64,000 bases of DNA from UBA946 sp031550725 (GCA_031550725.1 JAVBOH010000014.1:111097-175096); one strand, 5' to 3'; counted from the stretch's first letter, positions 33,500 through 43,281 are shown. Notes: generated from the letters alone by a model not told the origin. Translations and numbers: made by a program.

Positions 33500-35878
33500 T
33501 TACTTCAGTTCAACAATAGTAACGCCTTCCTCACCCTCACCATAAACGCCCGAACGGAAGCTTTTAACAGATGGATGACTTCTAAGATGCTGCTGAATAC
33601 CCTTTCTCAGCACACCAGTACCCTTACCATGAACAATGGTAATAAGCCCTGCACCACATAACACAGCATTATCAATGAACATATCAGTTTCATGAACACC
33701 CTCGTCAACAGCATGACCCCTGATGTCAAGCTCCATTGAATGAGTACGCTCAAGCTTTCCACGAACTCCTGCTGTCGAAACCTTTTTATTTTTAACAGTA
33801 ATCTTTTCATCTTCAAGCAAACGTAAATCTTTAATGTTAACCTTTGTTTTCATTATCCCAGCCTGAACAAAAACATTTCCGTTAGCATCTGGATCACCCA
33901 TTAGAACGCCTTTTTTGTCGATATTGAAAATGAGAACATTATCTCCTTTTTTCAAGTCACGAGGCAGTTTATATGACTTTTGCTCACGCTTCTGTATAGG
34001 ATTTGCGGTATCAAACATTTTATCAAGCTTATTACGGCTTTGTGATTTTGCCGATACAGCCATCTGCGAAAAGTTATCCTTTTCCTTTTGCTTGCGGATA
34101 TCATTCAGCTCATCAATGAGTTCTTCCGACTGCATACGACAGCTTTCAACAATACGCATAGCCTGTATTCTGGCACTCTCAAGCTCAGCAGCTTTTTTAT
34201 CATTAAACGCTTCAATTTCTTTTTCAAGCTCAGCAAGTTTTGCTGAATGCTCATTCTTAAGACGCCTTATTTCATCATTTTGATGTTCAAGTTCAGTACG
34301 TGCATTTTCAAGCTTTTCTATAACTTCCTCAAATCGTTGGTTTTCAGTTGAAACAAGCTCTCTTGCATTATTTATGATATCATCAGGAATACCTAGCTGT
34401 GACGAAATGGAGAATGCATTTGATTTACCAGGTGAGCCAATTATAAGCCTGTATGTTGGCTGCAAGGTTTCAATATCAAATTCGCATGATGCATTTTCAA
34501 TACCCTCACGCTCAATAGCATAAAGCTTCAGCTCCTGATAGTGAGTTGTAATCAGCATTCTTGCGCCCTTTGATTTTAGGTTTTCAATAATAGATACAGC
34601 AAGTGCTGCGCCTTCGATTGGGTCAGTTCCCGAACCAAGCTCATCACAAAGCACAAGCGTACTTTTATCAGCGGCCTTTAAAATCGAAGAAATATTACTC
34701 ATATGAGATGAAAAAGTTGAAAGGTTTTGTTCAATAGACTGCTGGTCACCTATATCAACAAGAATGTTATCAAAAACAGATATATGACTTCCATCACCAG
34801 CAGGAATTAGAAGTCCGCACATTACCATTGCGGTTAAAAGTCCTGTTGTTTTTAAAAGTACAGTCTTACCACCTGTATTTGGTCCAGTGACGATAAGTGC
34901 TTGATAATCATATCCGATTTTTATATCGACAGGTACAACCTTTTTCTTATCAATAAGTGGATGCCTTGCTTTTATAAGATTAATCCTGCCGTCATCTGAA
35001 ACCTCAGGACATGATGCACGCATTTTTGCAGCAAGGTTTGATTTAGCAAAATATACATTCAGTTCAGCAGCAGTTGCATAGTCATTTGAAATTGATTCAG
35101 CGTATAGTGAACATTCCTCTGAAAGTTCAGCGATAATGCGTTCAATTTCATCCTGCTCCTCACCTTGCAGAATACGAATTTCATTATTTGCTTCAACAAC
35201 AGAAATAGGCTCAATAAAAAACGTAGACCCACTTGATGAAACAGCATGAACAAGACCCTGAATATTACCCTTATGTTCAGCTTTTACAGGCACAACATAT
35301 CTGCCGTCACGCATTGTAATAATGTTTTCCTGCAATGACTTCTGCATATCAGAATTTCGTACAAGCTTATCAAGATTTTCACGGATTTTAACGCTTGCTC
35401 TTGCAATCTTACGGCGTATATTAGCAAGCTCGGGACTTGCCATATCAGAAATTTCTGTTTCAGACAGAATAGCATTTTTTATTTTTTCTTCAAGATACTT
35501 ATTTGGTGAAAGTGAAACAAAAAGATAACCCAGCGAGGTTTCTTCTTCTGAATCACAGGATATATGCCAGTCAGAAAGCATTCTAATCTGATAAAGCATT
35601 TGCGCAATATCAAGCAGCTCACGCAGACTTAAGCTTGCTCCTGATTTAGCACGGTTTAGTGAGCCACGCACATCCTTAAACTTAACAAACGCAGGCGTTC
35701 CGTATTTCACAGAAAGGTCAAACGCATCCGATGTTTTGCGTACTTCATTTCTTACAACATCTATATCAGAATTAGGTTCAAGCGCTAAAGCCATTGCACG
35801 AGATGCATCATTTGAAGTTTCTTCAGCCAGCATCTCAAGAATTTTATGTAATTCAAGCGAATTAAAATATTTGTTCAT
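33500..35878 (-). CDS. mutS2: Endonuclease MutS2
   Basis: A 792-residue MutS-family ATPase that lacks the mismatch-recognition domain. It suppresses homologous recombination in some bacteria, and in Bacillus subtilis acts on collided ribosomes. Walker A is GPNTGGKTVLLKTTG, Walker B CDELGSGTDPIEGAAL, and ITTHYQELKLYA follows. A long charged coiled coil spans ~residues 515-620, and the C-terminal Smr nuclease domain includes LDIRGHAVDEGVHETDMFI and VHGKGTGVLRKGI, with the LDxRG and GxG motifs intact. It lies 55 bases downstream of recO in the same orientation. Confidence 0.95.
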   Translation of the reverse strand: MNKYFNSLELHKILEMLAEETSNDASRAMALALEPNSDIDVVRNEVRKTSDAFDLSVKYGTPAFVKFKDVRGSLNRAKSGASLSLRELLDIAQMLYQIRMLSDWHISCDSEEETSLGYLFVSLSPNKYLEEKIKNAILSETEISDMASPELANIRRKIARASVKIRENLDKLVRNSDMQKSLQENIITMRDGRYVVPVKAEHKGNIQGLVHAVSSSGSTFFIEPISVVEANNEIRILQGEEQDEIERIIAELSEECSLYAESISNDYATAAELNVYFAKSNLAAKMRASCPEVSDDGRINLIKARHPLIDKKKVVPVDIKIGYDYQALIVTGPNTGGKTVLLKTTGLLTAMVMCGLLIPAGDGSHISVFDNILVDIGDQQSIEQNLSTFSSHMSNISSILKAADKSTLVLCDELGSGTDPIEGAALAVSIIENLKSKGARMLITTHYQELKLYAIEREGIENASCEFDIETLQPTYRLIIGSPGKSNAFSISSQLGIPDDIINNARELVSTENQRFEEVIEKLENARTELEHQNDEIRRLKNEHSAKLAELEKEIEAFNDKKAAELESARIQAMRIVESCRMQSEELIDELNDIRKQKEKDNFSQMAVSAKSQSRNKLDKMFDTANPIQKREQKSYKLPRDLKKGDNVLIFNIDKKGVLMGDPDANGNVFVQAGIMKTKVNIKDLRLLEDEKITVKNKKVSTAGVRGKLERTHSMELDIRGHAVDEGVHETDMFIDNAVLCGAGLITIVHGKGTGVLRKGIQQHLRSHPSVKSFRSGVYGEGEEGVTIVELK

Positions 35879-35933
35879 TTTATTGTCCTCCTATCAAGGA
35901 ATATGTGTACGAATAAAAAATATCTAACAAGTA

Positions 35934-36695
35934 TCAGATATTAAATAAATTATTATAATAATCCAGTGATTTGAATGAGCGCACAGAAAGATGCCTTAAC
36001 AGATATTTTTCCGAAATACTAGTTAACTCTTTTTGTATCTCATCCGAGATTTTAAAATTGAAAAGCTTATCCATTTCAACAAGACAAATGTATCTTATCG
36101 TATGTAAAAGCGACGGCGATACACTCACATTATAGTAACTAATATCAAGCTTGTCATGAAAATGCTTACCACATAAAAGCATACCGTTTTCAATTAGAAA
36201 ATACATATCAGTATCGTCATATGAATAGCAGTGTGCGCATCCAATAAGCTGCGGTAAATGCCCTATATCAGACATAAACCGCAGTTCAAATACAGACTTT
36301 ATAAACTCATTTTCACGAGTTCCTTTTTCAAGGAAATGCAGTGAATTAAGCATTAAACGCATAACACCATCAGGTGTTTTTTCCGTTGTTATGGCATACT
36401 CCATTGTTTCGGAAAAATAGCAAGCGAGTGCAAGCTTTGTAACATCAAGCCTTAGTCCATAAAAAATATGAATAGGCTCACAACTATTTAAATAATTTCG
36501 CCCATTTTTATTATTATAGCAAAATTTCGAATATGCAAAAAGAGAAGTCGGTGAATTGTTGCTGGATGTATTTTTTCTTGCACCCTTTACACTCACATCC
36601 ACAATACCATACTCGTCAGTTAAAATTTTAATAAATCGGTCGTTTTCACCGTAATCATACTCTTTAACCACAAGCCCCTGAACTGTTGTCAGCAT
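35934..36695 (-). CDS. recO: DNA repair protein RecO
   Basis: A 253-residue mediator of RecF-pathway recombination; its OB-fold binds single-stranded DNA and helps load RecA. Family signs are the N-terminal TVQGLVVKEYDYGENDRFIK, GYGIVDVSVKGARK-type core (EYGIVDVSVKGARKN) and a zinc-binding segment with CAHC and CGKH. The gene starts inside the end of yqzL, and follows it as in many Firmicutes. Confidence 0.93.
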   Translation of the reverse strand: MLTTVQGLVVKEYDYGENDRFIKILTDEYGIVDVSVKGARKNTSSNNSPTSLFAYSKFCYNNKNGRNYLNSCEPIHIFYGLRLDVTKLALACYFSETMEYAITTEKTPDGVMRLMLNSLHFLEKGTRENEFIKSVFELRFMSDIGHLPQLIGCAHCYSYDDTDMYFLIENGMLLCGKHFHDKLDISYYNVSVSPSLLHTIRYICLVEMDKLFNFKISDEIQKELTSISEKYLLRHLSVRSFKSLDYYNNLFNI

Positions 36696-36831
36696 CAGAA
36701 TGTTCCCCTTTTACATTGGAAAATTTTTTTGTGTTTATACCCTTATATTCAAGATAATCCGAAACCTTGCCGCTAATTTCAAACTGGCTCCATTTATTTT
36801 CATTAAAACTATCAGTCATTCCTGTGTTCAT
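36664..36831 (-). CDS. yqzL: YqzL-like small protein
   Basis: A 55-codon gene between era and recO, too short for a usual ORF cut-off. It reads MNTGMTDSFNENKWSQFEIS, then GKVSDYLEYKGI, matching the W-x-x-F-x-x-[ST]-G-x-[IV]-x-x-Y-L pattern of the YqzL family, found at this same place in Bacillus. GGAGG lies about 10 bases before ATG 36831, and the end overlaps recO by 32 bases, which suggests coupling. Its function is unknown in the family. Confidence 0.7.
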   Translation of the reverse strand: MNTGMTDSFNENKWSQFEISGKVSDYLEYKGINTKKFSNVKGEHSDADNSSGACG

Positions 36832-36948
36832 TTTTTTAAGTCCTCCATAAGTAATTTCTAGTATAAAATAATTATACCCTTAGAAAAAACATATATAAGA
36901 GGAATTATTTGATAAAAATAAAGGAAACAGTTTTTTTATCAGTTAATA

Positions 36949-37857
36949 TTAGTTATTATCAAGCCCGAAATTGCGTATCATTCCCTCACGATTACGCCAG
37001 TCCTCCTTAACTTTTACCCAACACTGAAGATTAACCTTTATCTCAAAAAAGCTTTCAAGTTCTTCTCTAGCAAGCTGCCCAATCTGCTTTAACATAGCAC
37101 CCTTTTTACCTATTACCATACCCTTATGCGAGTCACGTTCACAATAAATAACGGCGGAAATATCGAGGATATCCTCGCCATTTCTATTAGTACGTTCTTC
37201 CATTTCCTCAATGCCAACAGCAATACCATGAGGAATTTCATCACGCATTAAAATGAGCAGCTTTTCACGGATAATCTCCGATGCAAGCACCTTTTCAGGC
37301 TGGTCTGTAAACTTATCATCAGGGAAATAATGTGGTCCATCCACAGCATATTTCGATACCTCATCCCAAACAATATCAATACCATCGTTTGTAAGTACAC
37401 TTATCGGAATGATAGTCTTGAAGTCATACATCTTAGCAAATTCACCAATACGAAGTGCAATCTGCTCTTTATCGTGGATAAGATCAATTTTATTAAGTAA
37501 AAGTATAACATTATCATTATTCTTAAAGCTTTTTATAAGCTCTGTTTCAGCCTCATTGATTTTCCTTGAAAGATCAGCAACCATAACAATTAAATCAACA
37601 TCCGAAACAGACTCTTTAACAGCTTTATTCATAAACTCACCAAGGCGGTTTTTGGCTTTATGAATACCTGGGGTATCCATAAAAACATACTGTGTTTCAT
37701 CCTTTGTAACAATGCCTGTGATACGAGTTCTTGTCGTCTGTGGCTTATCAGAAACCATAGCGATTTTTTCGCCAGTAAGAATATTCAATAAAGAGGATTT
37801 ACCCGCATTTGGACGTCCTACAATTGTAATAAACTCTATTTTACTTTTATTATTCAT
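36949..37857 (-). CDS. era: GTPase Era
   Basis: A 302-residue GTPase that binds the 3' end of 16S rRNA and checks late 30S assembly. G1 is GRPNAGKSSLL, G3 DTPGIHKAKNRLG, G4 NKID, and the C-terminal KH domain has GMVIGKKGAMLKQIGQLAR. The length is normal. It sits downstream of ybeY, which processes the same rRNA region, and upstream of yqzL-recO. Confidence 0.97.
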   Translation of the reverse strand: MNNKSKIEFITIVGRPNAGKSSLLNILTGEKIAMVSDKPQTTRTRITGIVTKDETQYVFMDTPGIHKAKNRLGEFMNKAVKESVSDVDLIVMVADLSRKINEAETELIKSFKNNDNVILLLNKIDLIHDKEQIALRIGEFAKMYDFKTIIPISVLTNDGIDIVWDEVSKYAVDGPHYFPDDKFTDQPEKVLASEIIREKLLILMRDEIPHGIAVGIEEMEERTNRNGEDILDISAVIYCERDSHKGMVIGKKGAMLKQIGQLAREELESFFEIKVNLQCWVKVKEDWRNREGMIRNFGLDNN

Positions 37858-37905
37858 TCTTTATTATCCTTTTCTTAATTGTCGGACGTTTTTATCCTCT
37901 AATTT

Positions 37906-38415
37906 TTATTCTGCATTATCTGTATCAACAAAAGTTGTTTCCCTTGAAATACCTAACTTTTCAAGAATAAATTCTTCCTTTTCATGCATTATAGCAGCAT
38001 CAAGAGGTGTTGTTTCATGGTCATATCCAAGCAAGTGCAGCATGGAATGAACTGTCAGAAATCCTATCTCACGCTCAAGTGAATGACCATATATCTCCGC
38101 CTGCTTAACTGCTGTTTCCATGGAAATTACAACGTCGCCTAACAGCTTTGCATTAGTTTCAGGGTTAGAATCATAAACCCCATTCTCACCCAAAGGAAAG
38201 GAAAGCACATCAGTAGACTTGTCCTTGTCACGATAAAATTTATTCAGTCTGCGGATTTCCGCATTGCTTACAAATGATACACTAACTTCACTGTCATCAG
38301 TGAAATTTTCTGACGCAAGCACAGCATGACAACATTTTCTTATAAGAAGTCTTATTCCGGTTGGTACTTTAACTTCCTTTTGATTATTACGTATTAAAAC
38401 TTTTACCCTAGTCAT
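37906..38415 (-). CDS. ybeY: Endoribonuclease YbeY
   Basis: A 169-residue metal-dependent RNase for 16S rRNA 3'-end maturation and ribosome quality control. The zinc motif is HSMLHLLGYDHE (H-x3-H-x5-H), preceded by STDVLSFPLGE and LGDVVISMETA. The gene lies 24 bases after phoH and 48 before era, the standard Firmicutes cluster. Confidence 0.96.
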   Translation of the reverse strand: MTRVKVLIRNNQKEVKVPTGIRLLIRKCCHAVLASENFTDDSEVSVSFVSNAEIRRLNKFYRDKDKSTDVLSFPLGENGVYDSNPETNAKLLGDVVISMETAVKQAEIYGHSLEREIGFLTVHSMLHLLGYDHETTPLDAAIMHEKEEFILEKLGISRETTFVDTDNAE

Positions 38416-38439
38416 TAAGTCACTTTCTTTCTATCTTTA

Positions 38440-39399
38440 TTATTTATTCTCGTTATATGCCTTTTCATATGCTTTAATAATATCCTGAACAAGCTTATGA
38501 CGCACAACGTCCTTTTCTGAAAAGCGTGTTATAGCAATATTTTCTACATTTTTAAGCACTCTAATTGCATCAATAAGTCCCGATTTTTTTCTGTCAGGCA
38601 AATCAATCTGGGTGATATCACCAGTAATAACCATCCTGCTGTTAAAACCAAGACGAGTAAGAAACATCTTTATCTGCTCACGAGTTGTATTCTGAGCTTC
38701 ATCAAGTATAATAAACGAGTCGTCAAGAGTACGACCACGCATATAAGCAAGCGGTGCAACCTCAATACTTCCACGTTCTAACTGCTTTGCGAAATTTTCA
38801 GCTCCCATCATATCAAAAAGTGCATCATAAAGTGGACGTAAATATGGGTCAACCTTTGTTTGCAAATCACCAGGTAAAAAACCTAGCTTTTCACCCGCTT
38901 CAACAGCAGGACGAGTAAGAATAATTCTGTTTATTTCATGAGCTTTGAAAGCCTTTACAGCCATTGCAACAGCTAAATAAGTCTTACCAGTACCAGCAGG
39001 ACCAACACCCATAACGATAGTGTTCTGTGCAATCGCATCAACATATTTCTTTTGTCCAAGCGTTTTGGGTTTAACAACTTTACCGCTTGTTGTAACACAA
39101 ATACCGCCGTCTGACAACTTTACTATCTGCTGTTCACGTCCCTCGTCAACCATTGAATTGACATAACGGATATTCTGTTCATTAATAGCCTCACCCTTGT
39201 TTATCAATGCAAGGAGAGCATTAATTGAATTTTTTGCCTTATTGACATTATCTTCATCACCACTTACACGGATATCGTTTCCTCTGCTTAAGATAGCAAC
39301 ATTAAACTGCCTTTGAAGAATATTTATATTTTCATCATAATTTCCGAACAAAGTTATAATCTGTTCAATATTTTCAACATTGATAATACATTCAGCCAT
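38440..39399 (-). CDS. phoH: PhoH family ATPase (PhoH/PhoL)
   Basis: A 319-residue RNA-helicase-like ATPase linked to RNA processing next to YbeY. An N-terminal KH-like region (residues ~1-85) precedes the P-loop GPAGTGKTYLAVAMAV, then RPAVEAGEKLGFLPGDLQ and Walker B IILDEAQNTTREQIKMFLTR. Domain order and length are normal. It lies between yqfD and ybeY. Confidence 0.95.
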   Translation of the reverse strand: MAECIINVENIEQIITLFGNYDENINILQRQFNVAILSRGNDIRVSGDEDNVNKAKNSINALLALINKGEAINEQNIRYVNSMVDEGREQQIVKLSDGGICVTTSGKVVKPKTLGQKKYVDAIAQNTIVMGVGPAGTGKTYLAVAMAVKAFKAHEINRIILTRPAVEAGEKLGFLPGDLQTKVDPYLRPLYDALFDMMGAENFAKQLERGSIEVAPLAYMRGRTLDDSFIILDEAQNTTREQIKMFLTRLGFNSRMVITGDITQIDLPDRKKSGLIDAIRVLKNVENIAITRFSEKDVVRHKLVQDIIKAYEKAYNENK

Positions 39400-39524
39400 T
39401 AATTCACAGTCATACCTTTCAAAAAAAGATTAGAGCAACCCAAATACAAAACATACATAAACATAAATATTATACCACATATATCTTCAAATTAAAAGGG
39501 GTATTTATCAATTTAACCACAATT

Positions 39525-40700
39525 TTATTGAATTTTAGCTAAAATATCCTGTTCGGCACCGATATTTCCCTCAAGTGTGTATTTGCAAACAACCGAAAGA
39601 CAATCACCATAATCAGAATACTGCACCTCACGGTCAATTATTAGTATATCCTCACCATCATAAAAATTCTTTTCATACATCTTAATTTTGTATTCAAGGA
39701 TATCCTTTGCTGCATCCTCTGTATAATCGGTTTCTTTTATTTCAAACGGATGATATTCTGAATATACTACACCAACTGGCAGTTTAATATTAAATAAACT
39801 AAAATAATTAAGTTCCTCGTCATAATCATAATTTTCACTGATATTATGATTTATATAAAGCGGTATTTTAAGTCCGAAAATATACAGCGATTTCTTCTTT
39901 ATATCCTCTTTATAGTCGGTATATTCATCATGATAATTTTGTGTAAAGACAACCTTATCTGTATATTGACCGATAATTGTACCTATCGAATGAACCATAA
40001 ATGAGCCGCCATATGTAGTTTCAATTACACCGTTTACAAGCATATCACCTTTCTTAACGCCGTCATACAGCATCGGAACAAGCTGTCCCTGATGAAGATT
40101 TTCGATACGCACAACTTGTGCATCATGCGTCGCTATTATATTACACGGTAAATTTTTATTTGACATCTCAGGATATTCAGTAATCTCACTCACTTCGACC
40201 ATAACACGACTGCCAATGTTCCGTATACTTGCCCATGCAAGTCTGTCATCTGTAACAACAACAAGCCGCTCAGCTTCTCGAAAATCAATTGAAGGTATAA
40301 AACTTCCTATATGTATGTCATTAGCATCTAAAAGTGCTGTTATATTATCATCTGAAAGCATTTCATTGCCATAAATTTCTATAACCATAACTATGTTTGA
40401 AAGGTAAAAAACAAGCATTACAGCAAGTATGAATCCTATTATAATACCATACCTATGCCTGTACCTTTTTACTGTAAAAACAAATCCTTTATTGCTCTCT
40501 TTTGTAAGTTCAGTTCCTGTTATTTGAGCAATGCTACGGAGTTCGTTATAGTCATGTGCGAAAACCTGTCCGCTAATAATATTATTACATACACTCATTC
40601 TGTGAACTGAAACTACGCTGTTTTTTATTGTGTTAATAAACTTGTCAGGTTCTGCTGAAACTGCATTAAAGGTTATTACACCCCTTAAATTTTTAAACAT
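39525..40700 (-). CDS. yqfD: Sporulation protein YqfD
   Basis: A 391-residue membrane protein of the YqfD family (sigma-E-dependent sporulation gene in Bacillus). One transmembrane helix, residues ~88-112 (GIIIGFILAVMLVFYLSNIV), separates a short cytoplasmic N-terminus from a large external region that includes NDIHIGSFIPSIDF and WASIRNIGSRVMVEV. It follows the yqfC-like gene by 23 bases. Its presence suggests that the organism or a recent ancestor forms endospores. Confidence 0.9.
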   Translation of the reverse strand: MFKNLRGVITFNAVSAEPDKFINTIKNSVVSVHRMSVCNNIISGQVFAHDYNELRSIAQITGTELTKESNKGFVFTVKRYRHRYGIIIGFILAVMLVFYLSNIVMVIEIYGNEMLSDDNITALLDANDIHIGSFIPSIDFREAERLVVVTDDRLAWASIRNIGSRVMVEVSEITEYPEMSNKNLPCNIIATHDAQVVRIENLHQGQLVPMLYDGVKKGDMLVNGVIETTYGGSFMVHSIGTIIGQYTDKVVFTQNYHDEYTDYKEDIKKKSLYIFGLKIPLYINHNISENYDYDEELNYFSLFNIKLPVGVVYSEYHPFEIKETDYTEDAAKDILEYKIKMYEKNFYDGEDILIIDREVQYSDYGDCLSVVCKYTLEGNIGAEQDILAKIQ

Positions 40701-40723
40701 ATTGATACTCCTTTTTATATGAA

Positions 40724-40993
40724 TTATTCAAACTCAACCGAAGAAAAAACGCCCTCAATTATAATACCATCCGTGTTATAATCGGAAATATGCAAGTCCT
40801 TTCCCCAAACCTGAAGTGTTAGTGTTGATGTTTGTATACGGATGTAAATGTCATTATAGTCAAGAATACGCTTACAGTTTTCAATTTGGAGATATGTATT
40901 ATCAGTGATATTCATATGTGTGTTTAGATACAGCCGTTTTTTTAGTATCTTTGATATTGTATGATTATATTTTTCTCGAATATTTTTGTTCAT
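40724..40993 (-). CDS. yqfC: YqfC/YabP family sporulation protein
   Basis: An 89-residue protein whose ILKKRLYLNTHMNITDNTYL and VWGKDLHISDYNTDGIIIEG match the YabP/YqfC family. The pairing with yqfD is conserved in spore formers. It is the first gene of the yqfC-yqfD-phoH-ybeY-era-yqzL-recO-mutS2 run and divergent from the ylbJ-like gene. Confidence 0.85.
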   Translation of the reverse strand: MNKNIREKYNHTISKILKKRLYLNTHMNITDNTYLQIENCKRILDYNDIYIRIQTSTLTLQVWGKDLHISDYNTDGIIIEGVFSSVEFE

Positions 40994-41094
40994 TTCATTA
41001 CTCTCCCATTAAAAATTATACATTACTAATTATATTATCGATTTTACGAACATATACTTTTTAAGACGAAACTTATTTTGAGGAGTTAATAAGA

Positions 41095-42189
41095 TTGAAA
41101 AGAATAAAGATTTTTATTGTAACCATATTGATAGTATTGTATGCTTTTCTTTTGATAAAATTTTCATCAGCGGTTAGTGAAAGTGTACATAATGCAGTTA
41201 TGACCTGTCTTACAACGCTTATACCATCACTATTTTCATTCTTGATTGCAGCAGATTTTATCCTTTCGACAAATTTGTACAAGCTTTTCAGCAAACCGTT
41301 TAGATTTATTTCGAGATATATTTTTCGAATACCCGAGGAACTATTTTCAGTATTTTTATTAAGCTCTGTCGCTGGATATCCCGTCGGTGCAAGACTTGTT
41401 TCAAAATTGGTTTCAGAAGAAAAAATTGACAAGAAGACCGCTTCTGATATGATGAGATATTGCTTTTTAGCGGGTCCTGCGTTTATTTGTGGAATTGTTG
41501 GAAACAGGTTATATGGCAGTACCAAAATTGGTATGATTATTTTTGGTATTATATTCTTTTCTAATATTATTGTTGCGGTTATAACTGGATTTCACAGAAA
41601 AATCCCTGATAAATCAAACAGTAAAAATGATATTGATATTAGCACAGTAAAGCTTGTTGCATCGGTAAATTCAGCGGCTAAAGGTATGTTTTCTGTTTGC
41701 ATTATGGTTGTTTTTTTCTCATCACTGACTTGTATATTAAATGAAACAAATGTTATACCCTTTTTAGCCGATATACTTGCAAAATCCACAGGTTTATGTT
41801 ATAATGACAGCATATCACTGATTAAAGCTTTTCTTGAAATAAGCAACATTAAAGATATCACTGCTCAAAACATAGAACTTTTACCAATTTGCACAGCTAT
41901 GCTTTCGTTTGGCGGCGTTTGCGTTGTTATGCAAGCTGAAAGTTTCATACAAAATAAATTTTCAACAAAAAGTTTATACATTGGTCGTGCCGTATCAATA
42001 TTGATTTCATATATGTGCAGTAAAATAATAATTGGTGTTTTAGATGACTATGTTTCTGTTTTTAAGCTTTTAAATGAAAATGTGGCTGTTGGATATCGTC
42101 AAATTTCACCTATTCCAAGCGTTTTTTTGTTAATTATGACAATTTTATTATTATCAAATAATTATATAGCAAATTCCAAAGAAATATGA
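41095..42189 (+). CDS. YlbJ-like sporulation integral membrane protein
   Basis: A 364-residue polytopic protein of the nucleoside-recognition (Gate) family. It has about eight hydrophobic segments and the paired motifs LTTLIPSLFSFLIAADFIL and SVAGYPVGARLVSKLVSE typical of YlbJ, a sigma-E protein needed for spore cortex formation. It starts at TTG 41095, 9 bases behind GAGGAG, and is divergent from yqfC, so both sporulation genes may share a control region. Confidence 0.85.
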   Translation: MKRIKIFIVTILIVLYAFLLIKFSSAVSESVHNAVMTCLTTLIPSLFSFLIAADFILSTNLYKLFSKPFRFISRYIFRIPEELFSVFLLSSVAGYPVGARLVSKLVSEEKIDKKTASDMMRYCFLAGPAFICGIVGNRLYGSTKIGMIIFGIIFFSNIIVAVITGFHRKIPDKSNSKNDIDISTVKLVASVNSAAKGMFSVCIMVVFFSSLTCILNETNVIPFLADILAKSTGLCYNDSISLIKAFLEISNIKDITAQNIELLPICTAMLSFGGVCVVMQAESFIQNKFSTKSLYIGRAVSILISYMCSKIIIGVLDDYVSVFKLLNENVAVGYRQISPIPSVFLLIMTILLLSNNYIANSKEI

Positions 42190-42222
42190 TATAATGTAAT
42201 GTATAAGTTTAAAGCATATTTA

Positions 42223-42286
42223 TCCGCCGTAAATGTGCGCAAATTGCAAATGCAGTACATAATTTTAGAATTTATGCATTGGCGGA
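42223..42286 (+). promoter_or_regulatory. Structured leader of the zinc-ribbon gene
   Basis: TCCGCC (42223-42228) and AATGCA (42249-42254) pair with the contiguous TGCATTGGCGGA (42275-42286) that ends just before the ribosome binding site. A possible translation-control element; family not recognised. Confidence 0.35.
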
Positions 42287-42300
42287 GAATGGAGATTTAT

Positions 42301-42510
42301 ATGGCAAAAAAGAAATATTTTGGAAATGATATCCCACCACAGTGTCAGTATTGCCATTTTGGCGTAAGGGCAAAGGACGGTAACAAGGTTCTTTGTGAAA
42401 AAAGAGGACTTGTTAGCGGTGATTCTTCTTGTCCTAAGTATGTATACTCTCCATTGAAGAGAATACCTGTTAAACAGCTGCACATCCCTGGCAACTTTGA
42501 TGACGAGTAA
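42301..42510 (+). CDS. Small zinc-ribbon-like protein
   Basis: A 69-residue protein starting MAKKKYFGNDIPPQCQYCHF, with a Cys pattern C-x2-C...C...C (QCQYC, LCEKRG, SSCPKY) that could hold a zinc ion. The C-terminal SPLKRIPVKQL is basic. ATG 42301 follows GGAGA; the longer in-frame ORF from 42199 runs through a hairpin and is rejected. Similar short proteins occur in related Clostridia, without a known function. It ends at a clear terminator. Confidence 0.7.
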   Translation: MAKKKYFGNDIPPQCQYCHFGVRAKDGNKVLCEKRGLVSGDSSCPKYVYSPLKRIPVKQLHIPGNFDDE

Positions 42511-42540
42511 TTCGCATTTATATTTTTATAATAAAATATC

Positions 42541-42572
42541 AGCCATAGTCTATTTCGACTATGGCTTTTTTA
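42541..42572 (+). terminator. Terminator after the zinc-ribbon gene
   Basis: AGCCATAGTC (42541-42550) and GACTATGGCT (42557-42566) form a 10-bp stem followed by six T. Confidence 0.85.
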
Positions 42573-42591
42573 CATTTTGTCACATTAAATT

Positions 42592-43281
42592 TCAGGCAAT
42601 ACAATTTTTGGAATCAGCAACAATATGACCGTCATTTACACGTATTACACGAGCGGCACGATCAGCAATTTTATCATCATGAGTAATAATAATTACAGTT
42701 TTACCTTGCCCGTTAAGGTCATAAAGAATACGCATAACCTCCGAACCACACTTGCTGTCAAGATTGCCTGTCGGCTCATCGGCAAGAATAATCGGCGGTG
42801 AAGCGGCAATTGCCCGTGCAATTGCGACACGCTGCTGCTGTCCACCTGACATTTGTGTCGGACGATGATTAATACGATTTTTCAACGATACCTTTTCAAG
42901 TGAATGTAAAACAAGCTCCCGTCTGATATTTTTAGGCACTCCCCTGTATATAAGCGGCAGCTCAACATTTTCATATGCCGTCAGGGCAGGAATGAGATTA
43001 AAGCTTTGGAATATAAAGCCTATCTCATGATTTCGTATTTGTGACAGCTTATTTTCCGACAAACTTCCTATATCAACCCCATCAAGAATGTAACTTCCCT
43101 GCGACTGTATATCAAGACATCCGAGCATATTCATAAGCGTGGATTTTCCAGACCCAGACGAACCAGCAACGGCTACAAACTCACCTCTGTCAATCGTGAG
43201 GGACACATTTGAAAGAGCATTTATACGGTTTTCACCGTTTCCATAATATTTCGATATATTTTCAAGCTCAATTAATGGCAT
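42592..43281 (-). CDS. ABC transporter ATP-binding protein, MacB/LolD type
   Basis: A 229-residue ATPase with Walker A GSSGSGKSTLMNMLG, the family-specific IGFIFQSFNLIPALTAYENV, signature MSGGQQQRVAIARAI and Walker B ILADEPTGNLDS. This group pairs with FtsX-like permeases that export antimicrobials or lipoproteins or act mechanically. No permease is adjacent: the neighbours are the zinc-ribbon gene and the dynamin operon, which is closed by its own terminator. The permease may be elsewhere, or the gene may be left from a lost operon. Confidence 0.9.
   Translation of the reverse strand: MPLIELENISKYYGNGENRINALSNVSLTIDRGEFVAVAGSSGSGKSTLMNMLGCLDIQSQGSYILDGVDIGSLSENKLSQIRNHEIGFIFQSFNLIPALTAYENVELPLIYRGVPKNIRRELVLHSLEKVSLKNRINHRPTQMSGGQQQRVAIARAIAASPPIILADEPTGNLDSKCGSEVMRILYDLNGQGKTVIIITHDDKIADRAARVIRVNDGHIVADSKNCIA

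Noticed and set aside
42592..43281. ABC ATPase as part of the dynamin operon
   Set aside because: A strong terminator at 43382-43420 ends the dynamin transcript before it, and the ATPase has typical MacB/LolD features with no link to GTPases.
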